A DNA stretch of 45,635 bases from an uncultured Bacillota bacterium (GCA_947644695.1 CANSAJ010000008.1:1-45635), one strand, 5' to 3'; shown: positions 15,507 through 24,728, numbered from the stretch's first letter. Translations and numbers: made by a program. The notes: generated by a model from the letters alone, not told the origin.

Positions 15507-16016
15507 ATGCTAGGTTGTTGTCTTAATCTAATTCACGATATTGAAAATGATATAACTAATTCATTTATTTTTGCAATAGAAAACGAAAAATATAAAGATT
15601 ATTGTATTGAAGAAGTAACGAAATATTGGAAAAATAAATTAACTTTTGGAAGATTAATAGAATTGATGGAAAATAGATTTGATATAGATTCATGTGTTAG
15701 AATGTCATTAGAGTTATTTTTAGTACAAAGAAATAAAATTGCGCATGGATTAACTAAAGATGAAAGATATGATATTGAAACCTTTTGGGGCAAAAAAGAA
15801 TTAGTAGGCTATTTATGTACTTTCATCAATAATGCAAAATTATTAAAAGAGGTGTCCGAATCAGCTTATATAGCATCAATGAGTCTAGGATACCATTTAA
15901 TCCAAAAAGAAAATAAAAATAACAAAAAGTTTTTGAAAGACTTGAATGATTTTCATTCTGATCCATATATTAAAGAAAGATTATCTTTATTTTTTGATAC
16001 TTTTAAATTAAAATAA
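15507..16016 (+). CDS. HEPN-like protein, possibly 5' truncated
   Basis: A 169-residue all-helical protein. RNKIAHG near residue 73 matches the RX4H motif of HEPN ribonuclease domains, and the preceding helix (SLELFLVQ) fits the fold. The open frame extends upstream of the ATG at 15507 to about 15441 without a start codon, with a good AGGAGA at 15443 but only rare codons after it; the original N-terminus may have been lost in the rearrangement noted just upstream. The ATG has no clear ribosome site. HEPN proteins often act in toxin-antitoxin or anti-phage systems; no nucleotidyltransferase partner is visible. Function is inferred from the motif alone. Confidence 0.5.
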   Translation: MLGCCLNLIHDIENDITNSFIFAIENEKYKDYCIEEVTKYWKNKLTFGRLIELMENRFDIDSCVRMSLELFLVQRNKIAHGLTKDERYDIETFWGKKELVGYLCTFINNAKLLKEVSESAYIASMSLGYHLIQKENKNNKKFLKDLNDFHSDPYIKERLSLFFDTFKLK

Positions 16017-16058
16017 TTTTTAATTATTAATCGAATATACTTTATTAGGAGTATAATT

Positions 16059-16184
16059 ATGATTATTAAAAATTACAATTTATGTGAAAATAAAATTAAT
16101 CCAAGAGAGTTTAAGATAAACATTCCTATAATATATGAAATAATAAAAAAATATGTAGCAGACATTAAACTAGAGAATATGTAA
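16059..16184 (+). CDS. Small protein preceding the recombinase (41 codons)
   Basis: Reads MIIKNYNLCENKINPREFK and continues for 41 residues to a TAA at 16182. TAGGAGT (16045-16051) lies seven bases before the ATG. It is basic, with no known domain. A 45-codon gene occupies the same place before the recombinase of element 2, so a small protein ahead of the recombinase may be a shared design. Confidence 0.5.
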   Translation: MIIKNYNLCENKINPREFKINIPIIYEIIKKYVADIKLENM

Positions 16185-16279
16185 AGATATTCTCTTTTAA
16201 TATTTTAAATTCATGATAATATATAAAAGTAAGATTTTTTTACTAGAAATGCTTTTATATAAGAAAAGGAGGAATTAAA

Positions 16280-17626
16280 ATAAAAGCAGGACTTTATGCG
16301 AGAGTATCTACAGATATGCAAGTTGAAGGCTATTCAATAGATGCTCAAAAAGAATTATTAGTAAATTTTGCTAAAAGTAAGGAGTTTGATTCTTATGAAT
16401 TCTATATTGATGGAGGATTTAGTGGTAAAGATTTAAACAGACCAGCAATACAAAATTTAATTGATGATGTCAAGAACAAAAAAGTCGATTGTGTTATAGT
16501 TTATAAACTAGATCGTATATCAAGAAGTCAAAGAGATACCTTATTTTTAATAGAAGAGGTATTTAATAAATATAATGTTGGCTTTATTTCAATAAGAGAA
16601 AACTTTGATACTACTTCACCATTTGGTAAGGCTATGATTGGAATATTATCTGTTTTTGCTCAGCTTGAGCGAGAAACTATTTTAGAAAGAACGAGGTTGG
16701 GCTTAAGAAAAAGGGCAGAATCTGGTTTATGGAGAGGTGGAGGAAAAATTCCTTTTCCTTATGATTATGACAAAGAAAAAGGAATTCTTGTTCCTAATCC
16801 AGAAAAAGTTGCGATTTTAAATAAAATGATTTCACTTTATTTAGGTGGGAAAAGTTTTAATAAAATAGCAACTATTGTAGGAATGGATGAGAGTTTAGTT
16901 GAAAAAAGAATACTTAGTATTACTAATACTGGAAAAGTTCCTTATAAGGGAGAAATATTTGAAGGGGAACATGAACCTGTAGTATCAGAGAGTACTTATC
17001 AAGAAATTATTCGAATGAATAAAATGCGAAGTAAAACGCGAACAGCAAGACATTATCTTTTATCTGGTAAAATATATTGTGCTCATTGTGGAGCAAAGTA
17101 TCGTTACCAAAAATGGGGAAGTAGAACAATATGTTATTGTTATTCCCAACAAAAGAGTAAACCTAAATTTATTAAAGATCCAAATTGTAAAAATAAAAGA
17201 GTTGATTCATTTGAAATTGAAGATGCCGTTTTAGAACAAATATTTTTAATGTCTTTGGATGAAAAAAAATTAGATAACACTTTTTCTTTAGCTAATGTGA
17301 GTGAAATAGATGAGTTACAAAATAGATTGACTGGCATTGTTAAACAAATAGGAAATCTTTTAAATTTCATAGCAGAAGGTATTGACATAATCGAGATAAG
17401 AGATAAATTAAAATCCTTGCAAGAAGAGAGAGAAAAGATTGAGAAAGAGCTTTCTGAAGCAAAAACAAATAATGAAAAAATAGAATCTACAAAGAATATG
17501 GTATTAAGTTTAAGAACATTTTGGAATATGATGACATTTGAAGAGCAAAGATTAGTTATCGAGTGTATAATTGATAAAATTGTAATCGATAACAATAAAT
17601 TAAAAATCTATTACAAAATACAATAG
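16280..17626 (+). CDS. Large serine recombinase of element 1, apparent AUA start
   Basis: A 448-residue site-specific recombinase. The resolvase domain begins KAGLYARVSTD with catalytic Ser10; KLDRISRSQRDT and QLERETILERTRLGL are the other conserved pieces. A recombinase domain, a zinc-ribbon region (YCAHCGAKYRYQ ... CKNKRV) and a long coiled coil (about 325-400) follow. The ATG at 16316 is rejected because it would delete the catalytic Ser. The frame is open upstream to ATA at 16280, seven bases after AGGAGG (16267-16272), and this places the start exactly where the family begins. No ATG, GTG or TTG is available there. An AUA start would keep expression low, or it is a damaged ATG. It catalyses integration and excision of the element. 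Confidence 0.9.
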   Translation: MKAGLYARVSTDMQVEGYSIDAQKELLVNFAKSKEFDSYEFYIDGGFSGKDLNRPAIQNLIDDVKNKKVDCVIVYKLDRISRSQRDTLFLIEEVFNKYNVGFISIRENFDTTSPFGKAMIGILSVFAQLERETILERTRLGLRKRAESGLWRGGGKIPFPYDYDKEKGILVPNPEKVAILNKMISLYLGGKSFNKIATIVGMDESLVEKRILSITNTGKVPYKGEIFEGEHEPVVSESTYQEIIRMNKMRSKTRTARHYLLSGKIYCAHCGAKYRYQKWGSRTICYCYSQQKSKPKFIKDPNCKNKRVDSFEIEDAVLEQIFLMSLDEKKLDNTFSLANVSEIDELQNRLTGIVKQIGNLLNFIAEGIDIIEIRDKLKSLQEEREKIEKELSEAKTNNEKIESTKNMVLSLRTFWNMMTFEEQRLVIECIIDKIVIDNNKLKIYYKIQ

Positions 17627-17639
17627 ATTAAATTTTATA

Positions 17640-17655
17640 GATTATTCTCTCCATA
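17640..17655 (-). repeat. Right terminal inverted repeat / att half-site of element 1
   Basis: Read on minus from 17655: TATGGAGAGAATAATC, 15 of 16 identical to the left end. The core on this side is the CC at 17668-17669 if the permease frame is to be restored. Confidence 0.75.
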
Positions 17656-17667
17656 TATGTGGTTATC

Positions 17668-18284
17668 CCAATTAAACACATACCAATATTAATCTTACAA
17701 GCATTAATTATAGTTCCATAATTACTTGGAATTACAGCATATTTTAAAATTTCAGAATTACTTGCTCCAAAAGTTTTAAGAAGTTTTATACGATTTTTAT
17801 TAGTATTTTTAAATCCAACAGAAATGGACTGAATACTTACTATAATAGAAATAAGAATCGCCATTAAAACTATACTTCCCTTATTAGCGCCCACCCAAAT
17901 AATAATGACAGGCCCTAAAGCAACCTTAGGCAAACTATTAAAAACTGTTAAATATGGATCAATAATTTTAGATAAAGTATCACTCCTATAAATCAAAATA
18001 GATACAAATATACTTATAATTCCAGTTATAAAGAAAGCTACTAAAGTTTCATTCAAAGTTACTATAATATGATGAAGCAACTCTCCTTCTTTGAATAGAT
18101 TATAAATAGTGATAAATATTTTACTAGGATAACTCGTAATAAAAGAATTAATTATCTCACTTCTAGCCAAAATTTCCCAAGATAATAATAATATAAATAA
18201 AATTAATAATTGTATACTCTTTATTAAAACTTTTTTTCTCTTATACTTTCTTATAAATAACTCTTGTTTACTAAATGTTTTCAT
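17668..18284 (-). pseudogene. ABC transporter permease (SsuC/TauC type), 5' part interrupted by element 1
   Basis: This encodes the first 205 residues of a binding-protein-dependent permease, with five or so membrane helices and the EAA-like loop near KLLKTFGASNSEILKYAVIP that contacts the ATPase. It starts at ATG 18284 with GGAGGG upstream, overlapping the ATPase stop by 14 bases. After KINIGMCLIG the frame runs into element 1 and stops at 17628. The missing C-terminus is at 13704-13875. A transporter lacking the last helices should not work, so the system is off unless the element leaves. Confidence 0.9.
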
Positions 18285-19017
18285 CAATATCCCTCCATAA
18301 TTTATCATAATATATAGAAAATTCAGGAGCTTTTCTATTATTAATTGGAGAAGATTTATCAGTAAGTTCTATTTCATAAATATTCTTTAAAGTAGCAGGT
18401 CTTTTAGAAAGAACCACTATTCTATCTGACATACTAATAGCTTCTGCAATATCGTGAGTAACCATAATAACAGTTATTTTTTCTTCCTTTATAATATTAT
18501 AAATATCGTCACTTACTTTAAGCCTTGTCTGATAATCTAAAGCAGAAAAAGGTTCATCTAAAAATATCAAGTCAGGCTTTATAGCAATTGTTCGAATTAA
18601 AGCTACCCGTTGCCTCATACCACCAGATAGACTACTAATTTTTTTATCTATAAAATCATTTAAACCATACTTTGATAACAAATATTTAACATATTCTTTG
18701 TTTTCTTTAGTTAATTTTTTCTGCAATTTTAATCCTAAAACAGCATTTTCATATACAGTTAACCAAGGAAACAAAGCGTCTTCCTGAAGCATATAACTAA
18801 ATTTAATATTATCTTTAAATTGAATTTCTCCATCATAGTCTCTATCAAGACCAGCTAAAATATTTAGAATTGTGCTTTTGCCACATCCACTTGAACCTAT
18901 GATAGATAAAAATTCACCATCTTTAACATTGAGAGATAAGTTATGAACAGCTTGAACTTCTCCGTTCAAACTGTTATAACTTTTATTTAAATTTTTAATT
19001 ACCAAAATATTATTCAT
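18271..19017 (-). CDS. ABC transporter ATP-binding protein (SsuB/TauB/ThiZ type)
   Basis: A 248-residue intact ATPase. Walker A GSSGCGKST, Q-loop MLQEDALFPW, signature LSGGMRQRVA, Walker B LIFLDEPFSALD and the switch His in VTHDIAEA are all present. The Q-loop/FPW wording is typical of nitrate, sulfonate, taurine or thiamine-precursor importers. The ATG at 19017 overlaps the end of the binding-protein gene by eight bases, so translation is coupled. It is the only undamaged gene of the operon. The substrate cannot be assigned. Confidence 0.93.
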   Translation of the reverse strand: MNNILVIKNLNKSYNSLNGEVQAVHNLSLNVKDGEFLSIIGSSGCGKSTILNILAGLDRDYDGEIQFKDNIKFSYMLQEDALFPWLTVYENAVLGLKLQKKLTKENKEYVKYLLSKYGLNDFIDKKISSLSGGMRQRVALIRTIAIKPDLIFLDEPFSALDYQTRLKVSDDIYNIIKEEKITVIMVTHDIAEAISMSDRIVVLSKRPATLKNIYEIELTDKSSPINNRKAPEFSIYYDKLWRDIDENI

Positions 19018-19420
19018 TAAAAGAATTATCAACCATTACATCAAAATTAATTCTCTCATTTAAAGCATCATTATATTCCATTAAATCTAGTAAATTATTA
19101 TACGCTTCTTCACTTATATAAGTATTATCCCACCAACTATCAGCATCTTTATAACGCTCTACAACTTTAATCAAGTCATTCATATCTGTATCAGGAAATT
19201 CACTCTTAATAACTTTAGCAACTTCTTCAGCATTATTCTCTTTAACAAACTTTAAGCCTTCATTAATCGCGTCTGTAAATCTTTCTAAAACATCACTATT
19301 CTTTTCTAAGTAACTTTTCTTTGTATGAAATACAGTATATGGAACTTCACCACTCATTAGCCCTAAAGAAGCTAGAACACAACCATAGCCTTCCTTCTCT
19401 AAAGCTAAAGCAGTAGGTTC
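19010..19420 (-). pseudogene. ABC substrate-binding protein, 3' part split off by element 2
   Basis: From the junction it reads EPTALALEKEGYGCVLASLG, then SGEVPYTVFHTKKSYLEKN and ends VMVDNSFNE. This is the C-terminal lobe of an NMT1/SsuA-like periplasmic-type binding protein. The upstream codons (to 19477) belong to element 2. The N-terminal part is at 27362-27948. Joining both at the shared GA gives FVNLFE-PTALALEK in frame with 332 codons including the stop. Confidence 0.9.
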
Positions 19421-19424
19421 TCTA

Positions 19425-19446
19425 AGTGCATTGATACGAACTTTCC
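19425..19446 (+). repeat. Left terminal inverted repeat / att half-site of element 2
   Basis: AGTGC-A-TTGATA-CGA-ACTTT-C-C, matching the right end at 17 of 22 positions. Confidence 0.7.
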
Positions 19447-19557
19447 TAATACAATGATGTAAAATATATAGTAACAATATTGTCTTAAATTGAATATTAT
19501 GATAGTATGAAAATATAAAATATAAATTAAATTTTTCTAAGAAGTATGAGGTATTTT

Positions 19558-22500
19558 ATGAAAAAAGAATTAAATTTAAAAGAATTAATTTTAAAATTTT
19601 TTTGCATATTTACTATAGGCTTTATTTTAATTATAAGCGAAATTATATATGAACCCAAAAATGAAAAAGAAATAAAAATACAAAATCAAAATGTTTTTTC
19701 TAATAATAGTGATGAAGTTTTATACTTATCAGATATTCCTTATAAAAAAGCCCAGGTGGGATGGGGAACTTTAGGTTTAGATAAAACTAATTCTAATACA
19801 TCTTTAATAATGAATATTAACGGTTCTTCAGTTGTTGTTAAAAAAGGTATATTTGCACATGCCACTTCAACTGTAGAATATGACATAAGTAGCTATGACT
19901 ATGATTATTTTACTGTATATTATGGATTAAATACAACATCTGGTAATAATGGCAACGGAGTTAAATTTTATATTTATACTTCAGAAGATGGAACTAACTG
20001 GACTTTGCGTACTGAAGAAAATCCTAGTCCTTTAAAATGGGTAAATCCTGCAGTACATGTTAAAATAGATATTAGAGATGCTAATTACATTAGACTTTAT
20101 GCACACGATAACGGCGCTAATGGTAGTGACCATGCTGTTTGGGGCGATGCTAAATTAGTAAAAGAAGGATACTCTGATGATGTTATGAAAACTGTAGAAG
20201 AGTATGATGAAATTATTAAAACAACTTATCAAGCAGGTCCTATTAGTGAAGATTTATCTCTTACATTACTACAACGAAACTTTATTAAAAATGTTGGACA
20301 ATATCAACTTCGCTCATTTCTAGAAAGCGATCCTAAAAATCAAGAAACTTTTGACTGGTTTATAAATAACGAAGAAGCGCTTCGTTTATGGACTGTGGGA
20401 GGAAGACCTCATGGAAGTTACGAAAGGTCATTACAAGTATTAAGTAAGCTATATCATACTTACAAAGAAGACTTATCAAATGAAAATGTAACTGCACTAG
20501 GAACAAAGTATAAAGATTTATATTTAAAAATGATGTTATCATTATCATTAACTCATTCAACTAGTGTTGGATTATGGATTGGTGGAAATCAACTTTCTGA
20601 TGCTGTTATAAGATATGACCTTTTTAAACAACTGCATTTAAATAATGAATTAGCTTCTCCTTCTATGTTTGAAAATTATACAATAGATGAAATGCGTGGA
20701 GTAATGTTTACTAATATTGATGACGAAGAGATAATGTGGTTACATGACTTTTCTAAAAAGAAATCCTCTACAGATCGTTTTAATCCATTTAAATATATAA
20801 CATATACTCTAAACTATAGCTATTATAGACCTCAATATTATAGTCAAGAAAACTATGAAAAATGGAATCAAAAATATGAATTATCAAAATATAATATTAC
20901 CTATCAATCAGGTAAACCAAAATTATGGATTGTTTTTGAAGAAGGGTCTGTATGTGGAGGACTATCAAAGACAGCTGCAAATTTATATGGAGTCTGGGGA
21001 ACTCCTTCATATGTAGTTGGTCAACCGCAACATGCCGCTTATATATATTTATATAATGCAGGAGGAGGAAAGTATGCTTGGCAGCTAGCTTACAGTGTGG
21101 CTGCAACCGGATGGGCAGATACTGATGGAACAGCAATTAACGGCTGGGGAACTAGATATAGAAGCAATGTTGTAAAATCAGGCTCTTATAGACTATTAGC
21201 ACAAGACGCACAAAATGAATATGATAAGTATGAAAAAGCACAATTAATTTTATTATTAGAAGATGTGTATAAAAATGATAGAAATAAACTAGAACAAGTA
21301 TATCTTGATGCACTAAAAGAAGAAAGAATAAATTTAGATGCTTGGATTGGATTAGTAACATTATATATTACTGATGACACAAAAACAGAAAGTGACTTGA
21401 TAGATTTAGCTACAGAAATAGCTGAAGTGTATACATATCATCCACTACCTATGTATGATATGTTAAGAAGAATAGGAACAAAAATAACTTCACCAGAATA
21501 TCGTAGTCAATTAATGATGCTACAAGATAGAACTTTACGAAAGGCAACAAAAGCTACCTCTGCAAACACAATTTACAGTAATGAAGTTCCTATAATTGCA
21601 AATGCAATATTAGGCGTAGTAGATTCTAAAGTTGCTACTTTCTCTTTCAGCGGAGCTAATGCAGGAAAAATAATATTATCTAAACAATTACAAAGTGCTC
21701 AAGTTACATGGAGTTATAGTTTAGACAACGGAACTACTTGGACAGAAGTTTATGAACACTTTATAGAACTTACAAAAGAAGAACTTGATAGTATTAATGT
21801 TAATGATGATATTAAAATACGTATATCAGGGTTACCTCTTACAGCAGAAAATATTTTTACAATAGATATTACAAAAAGAACTTTTCCAGGTGGAATTACA
21901 ATTAATGACCAAGAAGATCGTATTTATGGAACAACTAGTGAAATGGAATGGACATTTGATCCAAAAGATGGCTGGAACTCTTTCGCAAATACTAATCCAG
22001 TACTTAGTGGAAATAAAAAACTTTATATAAGAGTAATAGCTAAAGGAACAGAAATAGCAAGTGATCCAGTATACTATACATTTACTGAAAATAATTCAGA
22101 CGACACAAAATGGTATATCCAATCTAAAAATTTAGAAGTAATAGAAGTAAATGCAACTGGTGCAGGAGACTATAAGAATAATATTTTAGATGGAAACGTT
22201 AACACTTATTGGCGCTCAAAAAATGGGTTAATGCCAGCCTATGTAACAATTAAGTTAGACCAGCCAAGATATATATCTGGAATAGATTATGTGCCAGATA
22301 AAAGTGCTAAATATTTAACTTTTGTTCCATATGGAAGAGGAAAAAATTTAAATATATATGTAAGCATGGATGGTAATAATTGGGAACTAGTAGCATCTAA
22401 AAATAATTTAGGAGACAATGATAATTTAAAACATATTGCAGTTTCTAATCCTAAAAAAGCATTATATGTTAAAGTTGAATGTACATCAGTTTATGATGGA

Positions 22501-24450
22501 GAATATACATTATTTGCTGTTTCAGTAATTAAATTGTATGAAAATATATTAGTAAATGAGACTCCAAGAGCAGACGTTAACTACAACATTACTCGAGCAA
22601 CTAATCAGAATGTAACTGCAGAGCTAGTTAATATGACAAGACCTATTACTGTTCTAAACAATGATCATAAAACAACTTATACATTCACTGAAAATGGAAA
22701 ATTCACATTTGAATATGAAGATGAAAATGGAAATAAAGGTTCTACCACAGCAGAAGTAAATTGGATTGATAAAACACCACCTACACTTGATTTAGAATTC
22801 AACACTAAGGAATTAACTAATCAGGACGTAGTTGTGACACTTTCTTTTGATAAAGAAGTAACGATTACATCAAAAGATGTACAAGTAGCAGAAAATCCAG
22901 AAGACAAAAGTAAGACCATTACATTTACAGAGAATGATTCCATAGAATTAGAATTTCAAGATACATTAGGAAACAAAGGAAGAAAAACTATTACAGTTGA
23001 CTGGATCGATAAAGAAGAGCCAACTGCTGAATTTGAATTTAATACAACAAATTTAACAGATGGAGAAGTTATTGCAACTTTAAACCCAAGTGAAGAAGTA
23101 ATAGTTACAAACAATGATGGAAAAGATTATTATGTATTTAAAAATAATGGTTCATTTACGTTTGAATTTATAGACATGGCAGGTAATCATGGAACAGCCA
23201 CAGTAGTGGTAAATTGGATATCAACATTACCAGAATATAAAATCAAATATTCTACAACAAAACCAACAAATCAAAGTGTGGAAGTTGAACTAGAACTTGA
23301 AGCGGGATACAAAATAGTTAATAATAATGCAAGTAATATTTATATTTTCACAAATAGTAGTACTTTTGAATTTCAGTATATGGATAAAGATGGACATATT
23401 GGAATGATTCCAATAACTGTAGATTGGATTGATAAAGAAAATCCAACAGCAGAAGCTATTTATAGCCCTAATACTTGGACTAATAAAAATGTAGAAGTAA
23501 CACTAAAACCAAATGAAAAGATAAAAATAACAAACAATGAAGGAAAAGATAATTATGTATTTAAAGATAATGGTACATTTACATTTGAATTTGAAGACAT
23601 GGCTGGCAATCCTGGTACAAAAACAGTTGTAGTTGACTGGATTGATAGAGAAGCTCCAACAGCAACAATTGAATACAATATAACAACTAGAACTGATGGT
23701 CCTGTCATAGCAACTTTAAACCCAAGTGAAGAAGTAACAATACTAGGTAATGGACAAAATACACACACATTTTACGAAAATGCTGAATTTACATTTGAAT
23801 TTATAGATAAAGCAGGAAATAAAGGTTACGCTACAGCAGTAGTAAATTGGATTTATTATAAAGAAAACCCTACACAAAATCCTGAAAATCCAACAACTCC
23901 AGAAAATAATAATAATGAAGACAAAAAAAATAAATATCAAAATTTAACTAATGGTAATGTAATAGTCAAAATTCCTGAATCTATCATAAAAAATAATGTA
24001 GATGCAAAACTAGAATATAATGAATTACCTTTAAGTGATGCATATAAAAATCGTTATGGTAAAGATAGCATAATCTATGAATTAGCTTTAAAATCACAAA
24101 ATAAAACTATTGATATATCTAATGAAATTATTGTACAAACTTTAAAATTAAATTCTAATAAAAAGTTTGAAGCCATTTATGCTATCAGAGATGATGGCAG
24201 TGTAGTAAAATTAAACTATACTATAAATGAAAATAATGAAATAGAGTTTAAAGATAATGGATTAGGCAAATACATTATTTCATACAAAACAGAAACAACT
24301 GATAACACTAATAATAATGATAAAAATGATAATAATATGGAAGAAGAACCAACACAAAAGACAAATTATATTCTATACATAGCAATTGGTGCATCTTCAG
24401 TAATATTATTTGGAATTGGATATTCTATAAACAAATCAAAGAAAAAATAA
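19558..24450 (+). CDS. Large membrane-anchored surface protein: NPCBM, transglutaminase-like, F5/8C and Ig-like repeats
   Basis: 1630 residues. The ATG at 19558 is chosen because GAGGT lies five bases upstream; the ATG at 19546 lacks a ribosome site. Order of parts: N-terminal membrane helix or signal (about 12-30); NPCBM-type carbohydrate-binding module (about 66-200, VGWGTLGLDK, FAHATSTVEYD); helical region; papain/transglutaminase-like core with SVCGGLSKTAANL (Cys near 467) and GQPQHAAY (His near 491); F5/8 type C module (about 860-997, ILDGNVNTYWRS); six Ig-like repeats (about 1000-1434), each ending in a form of VDWIDKE-PT; Asn/Pro linker; C-terminal helix near 1600-1620 followed by KSKKK. 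There is no LPXTG. It probably binds glycans or mucin and may crosslink or cleave proteins at the cell surface. It is cargo of element 2. Confidence 0.88.
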   Translation: MKKELNLKELILKFFCIFTIGFILIISEIIYEPKNEKEIKIQNQNVFSNNSDEVLYLSDIPYKKAQVGWGTLGLDKTNSNTSLIMNINGSSVVVKKGIFAHATSTVEYDISSYDYDYFTVYYGLNTTSGNNGNGVKFYIYTSEDGTNWTLRTEENPSPLKWVNPAVHVKIDIRDANYIRLYAHDNGANGSDHAVWGDAKLVKEGYSDDVMKTVEEYDEIIKTTYQAGPISEDLSLTLLQRNFIKNVGQYQLRSFLESDPKNQETFDWFINNEEALRLWTVGGRPHGSYERSLQVLSKLYHTYKEDLSNENVTALGTKYKDLYLKMMLSLSLTHSTSVGLWIGGNQLSDAVIRYDLFKQLHLNNELASPSMFENYTIDEMRGVMFTNIDDEEIMWLHDFSKKKSSTDRFNPFKYITYTLNYSYYRPQYYSQENYEKWNQKYELSKYNITYQSGKPKLWIVFEEGSVCGGLSKTAANLYGVWGTPSYVVGQPQHAAYIYLYNAGGGKYAWQLAYSVAATGWADTDGTAINGWGTRYRSNVVKSGSYRLLAQDAQNEYDKYEKAQLILLLEDVYKNDRNKLEQVYLDALKEERINLDAWIGLVTLYITDDTKTESDLIDLATEIAEVYTYHPLPMYDMLRRIGTKITSPEYRSQLMMLQDRTLRKATKATSANTIYSNEVPIIANAILGVVDSKVATFSFSGANAGKIILSKQLQSAQVTWSYSLDNGTTWTEVYEHFIELTKEELDSINVNDDIKIRISGLPLTAENIFTIDITKRTFPGGITINDQEDRIYGTTSEMEWTFDPKDGWNSFANTNPVLSGNKKLYIRVIAKGTEIASDPVYYTFTENNSDDTKWYIQSKNLEVIEVNATGAGDYKNNILDGNVNTYWRSKNGLMPAYVTIKLDQPRYISGIDYVPDKSAKYLTFVPYGRGKNLNIYVSMDGNNWELVASKNNLGDNDNLKHIAVSNPKKALYVKVECTSVYDGEYTLFAVSVIKLYENILVNETPRADVNYNITRATNQNVTAELVNMTRPITVLNNDHKTTYTFTENGKFTFEYEDENGNKGSTTAEVNWIDKTPPTLDLEFNTKELTNQDVVVTLSFDKEVTITSKDVQVAENPEDKSKTITFTENDSIELEFQDTLGNKGRKTITVDWIDKEEPTAEFEFNTTNLTDGEVIATLNPSEEVIVTNNDGKDYYVFKNNGSFTFEFIDMAGNHGTATVVVNWISTLPEYKIKYSTTKPTNQSVEVELELEAGYKIVNNNASNIYIFTNSSTFEFQYMDKDGHIGMIPITVDWIDKENPTAEAIYSPNTWTNKNVEVTLKPNEKIKITNNEGKDNYVFKDNGTFTFEFEDMAGNPGTKTVVVDWIDREAPTATIEYNITTRTDGPVIATLNPSEEVTILGNGQNTHTFYENAEFTFEFIDKAGNKGYATAVVNWIYYKENPTQNPENPTTPENNNNEDKKNKYQNLTNGNVIVKIPESIIKNNVDAKLEYNELPLSDAYKNRYGKDSIIYELALKSQNKTIDISNEIIVQTLKLNSNKKFEAIYAIRDDGSVVKLNYTINENNEIEFKDNGLGKYIISYKTETTDNTNNNDKNDNNMEEEPTQKTNYILYIAIGASSVILFGIGYSINKSKKK

Positions 24451-24458
24451 ATTATAAG

Positions 24459-24490
24459 AAAATACTGTTTCTATGAGACAGTATTTTTAT
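24459..24490 (+). terminator. Terminator after the surface-protein gene
   Basis: AAAATACTGT (24459-24468) pairs with ACAGTATTTT (24478-24487), followed by T. Confidence 0.85.
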
Positions 24491-24563
24491 TATCTTAAAA
24501 ACTATAAAACGAAAATATATCTAATGACTTGCATAATCTTTATTAGGAGATGAATACATTAAA

Positions 24564-24701
24564 ATGAAAATAAATAGCTACAAAGAAATATATTTGGAAA
24601 TAGCTTTATCTATCAACAAAGAAATGTATGAGTCAAATTATATACCTTATCATATTTATAAATCCACAGAAGAAGAATTAATAAAAAAATTAAATCTTTA
24701 A
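24564..24701 (+). CDS. Small SHOCT-like protein preceding the recombinase (45 codons)
   Basis: Reads MKINSYKEIYLEIALSINKE and ends STEEELIKKLNL. The pattern of a helix, a short turn with YIPYHIY, then EEELIKKL resembles the small SHOCT-like helical proteins found beside serine recombinases in Firmicutes elements. The TAGGAG at 24544-24549 is rather far (14 bases) from the ATG. It sits 27 bases before the recombinase. Confidence 0.45.
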   Translation: MKINSYKEIYLEIALSINKEMYESNYIPYHIYKSTEEELIKKLNL

Positions 24702-24728
24702 AACATTTATTTACAGGAGGATAAACAA

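Larger units (their letters stand above)
13877..17668. mobile_element. Element 1: serine-recombinase element inserted in the ABC permease gene
   Basis: About 3.8 kb lies between two halves of one permease gene. The ends carry an inverted repeat read inward as TATGGAGAGAAAAATC (left, 13889) and TATGGAGAGAATAATC (right, from 17655 on minus), as expected for the two half-sites of an attP. The large serine recombinase ends about 40 bases from the right boundary. Cargo from left to right: RhuM-like gene, a broken small gene, a reversed gene fragment, an HEPN-like gene, a 41-codon gene and the recombinase. There are no replication, conjugation or phage structure genes, so it is a small integrative element. 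The boundary dinucleotide is inferred from restoring the permease frame. Confidence 0.85.

Noticed and set aside
16316-17626. Recombinase starting at the ATG at 16316
   Set aside because: This would remove the catalytic serine and the first strand; homologous sequence continues upstream to 16280.
13704-17668. Two separate truncated permease genes
   Set aside because: The two parts are complementary, collinear, free of lesions and give 263 codons when joined at the element border.
19010-19477. A complete 155-residue protein starting at 19477
   Set aside because: The first codons lie in element 2 beyond the insertion joint; the rest is the C-terminal part of the binding protein.
22560-23865. 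The six repeats as a CRISPR or DNA-level repeat array
   Set aside because: They are in-frame protein repeats of roughly 70-83 residues with diverged nucleotides and no spacers.
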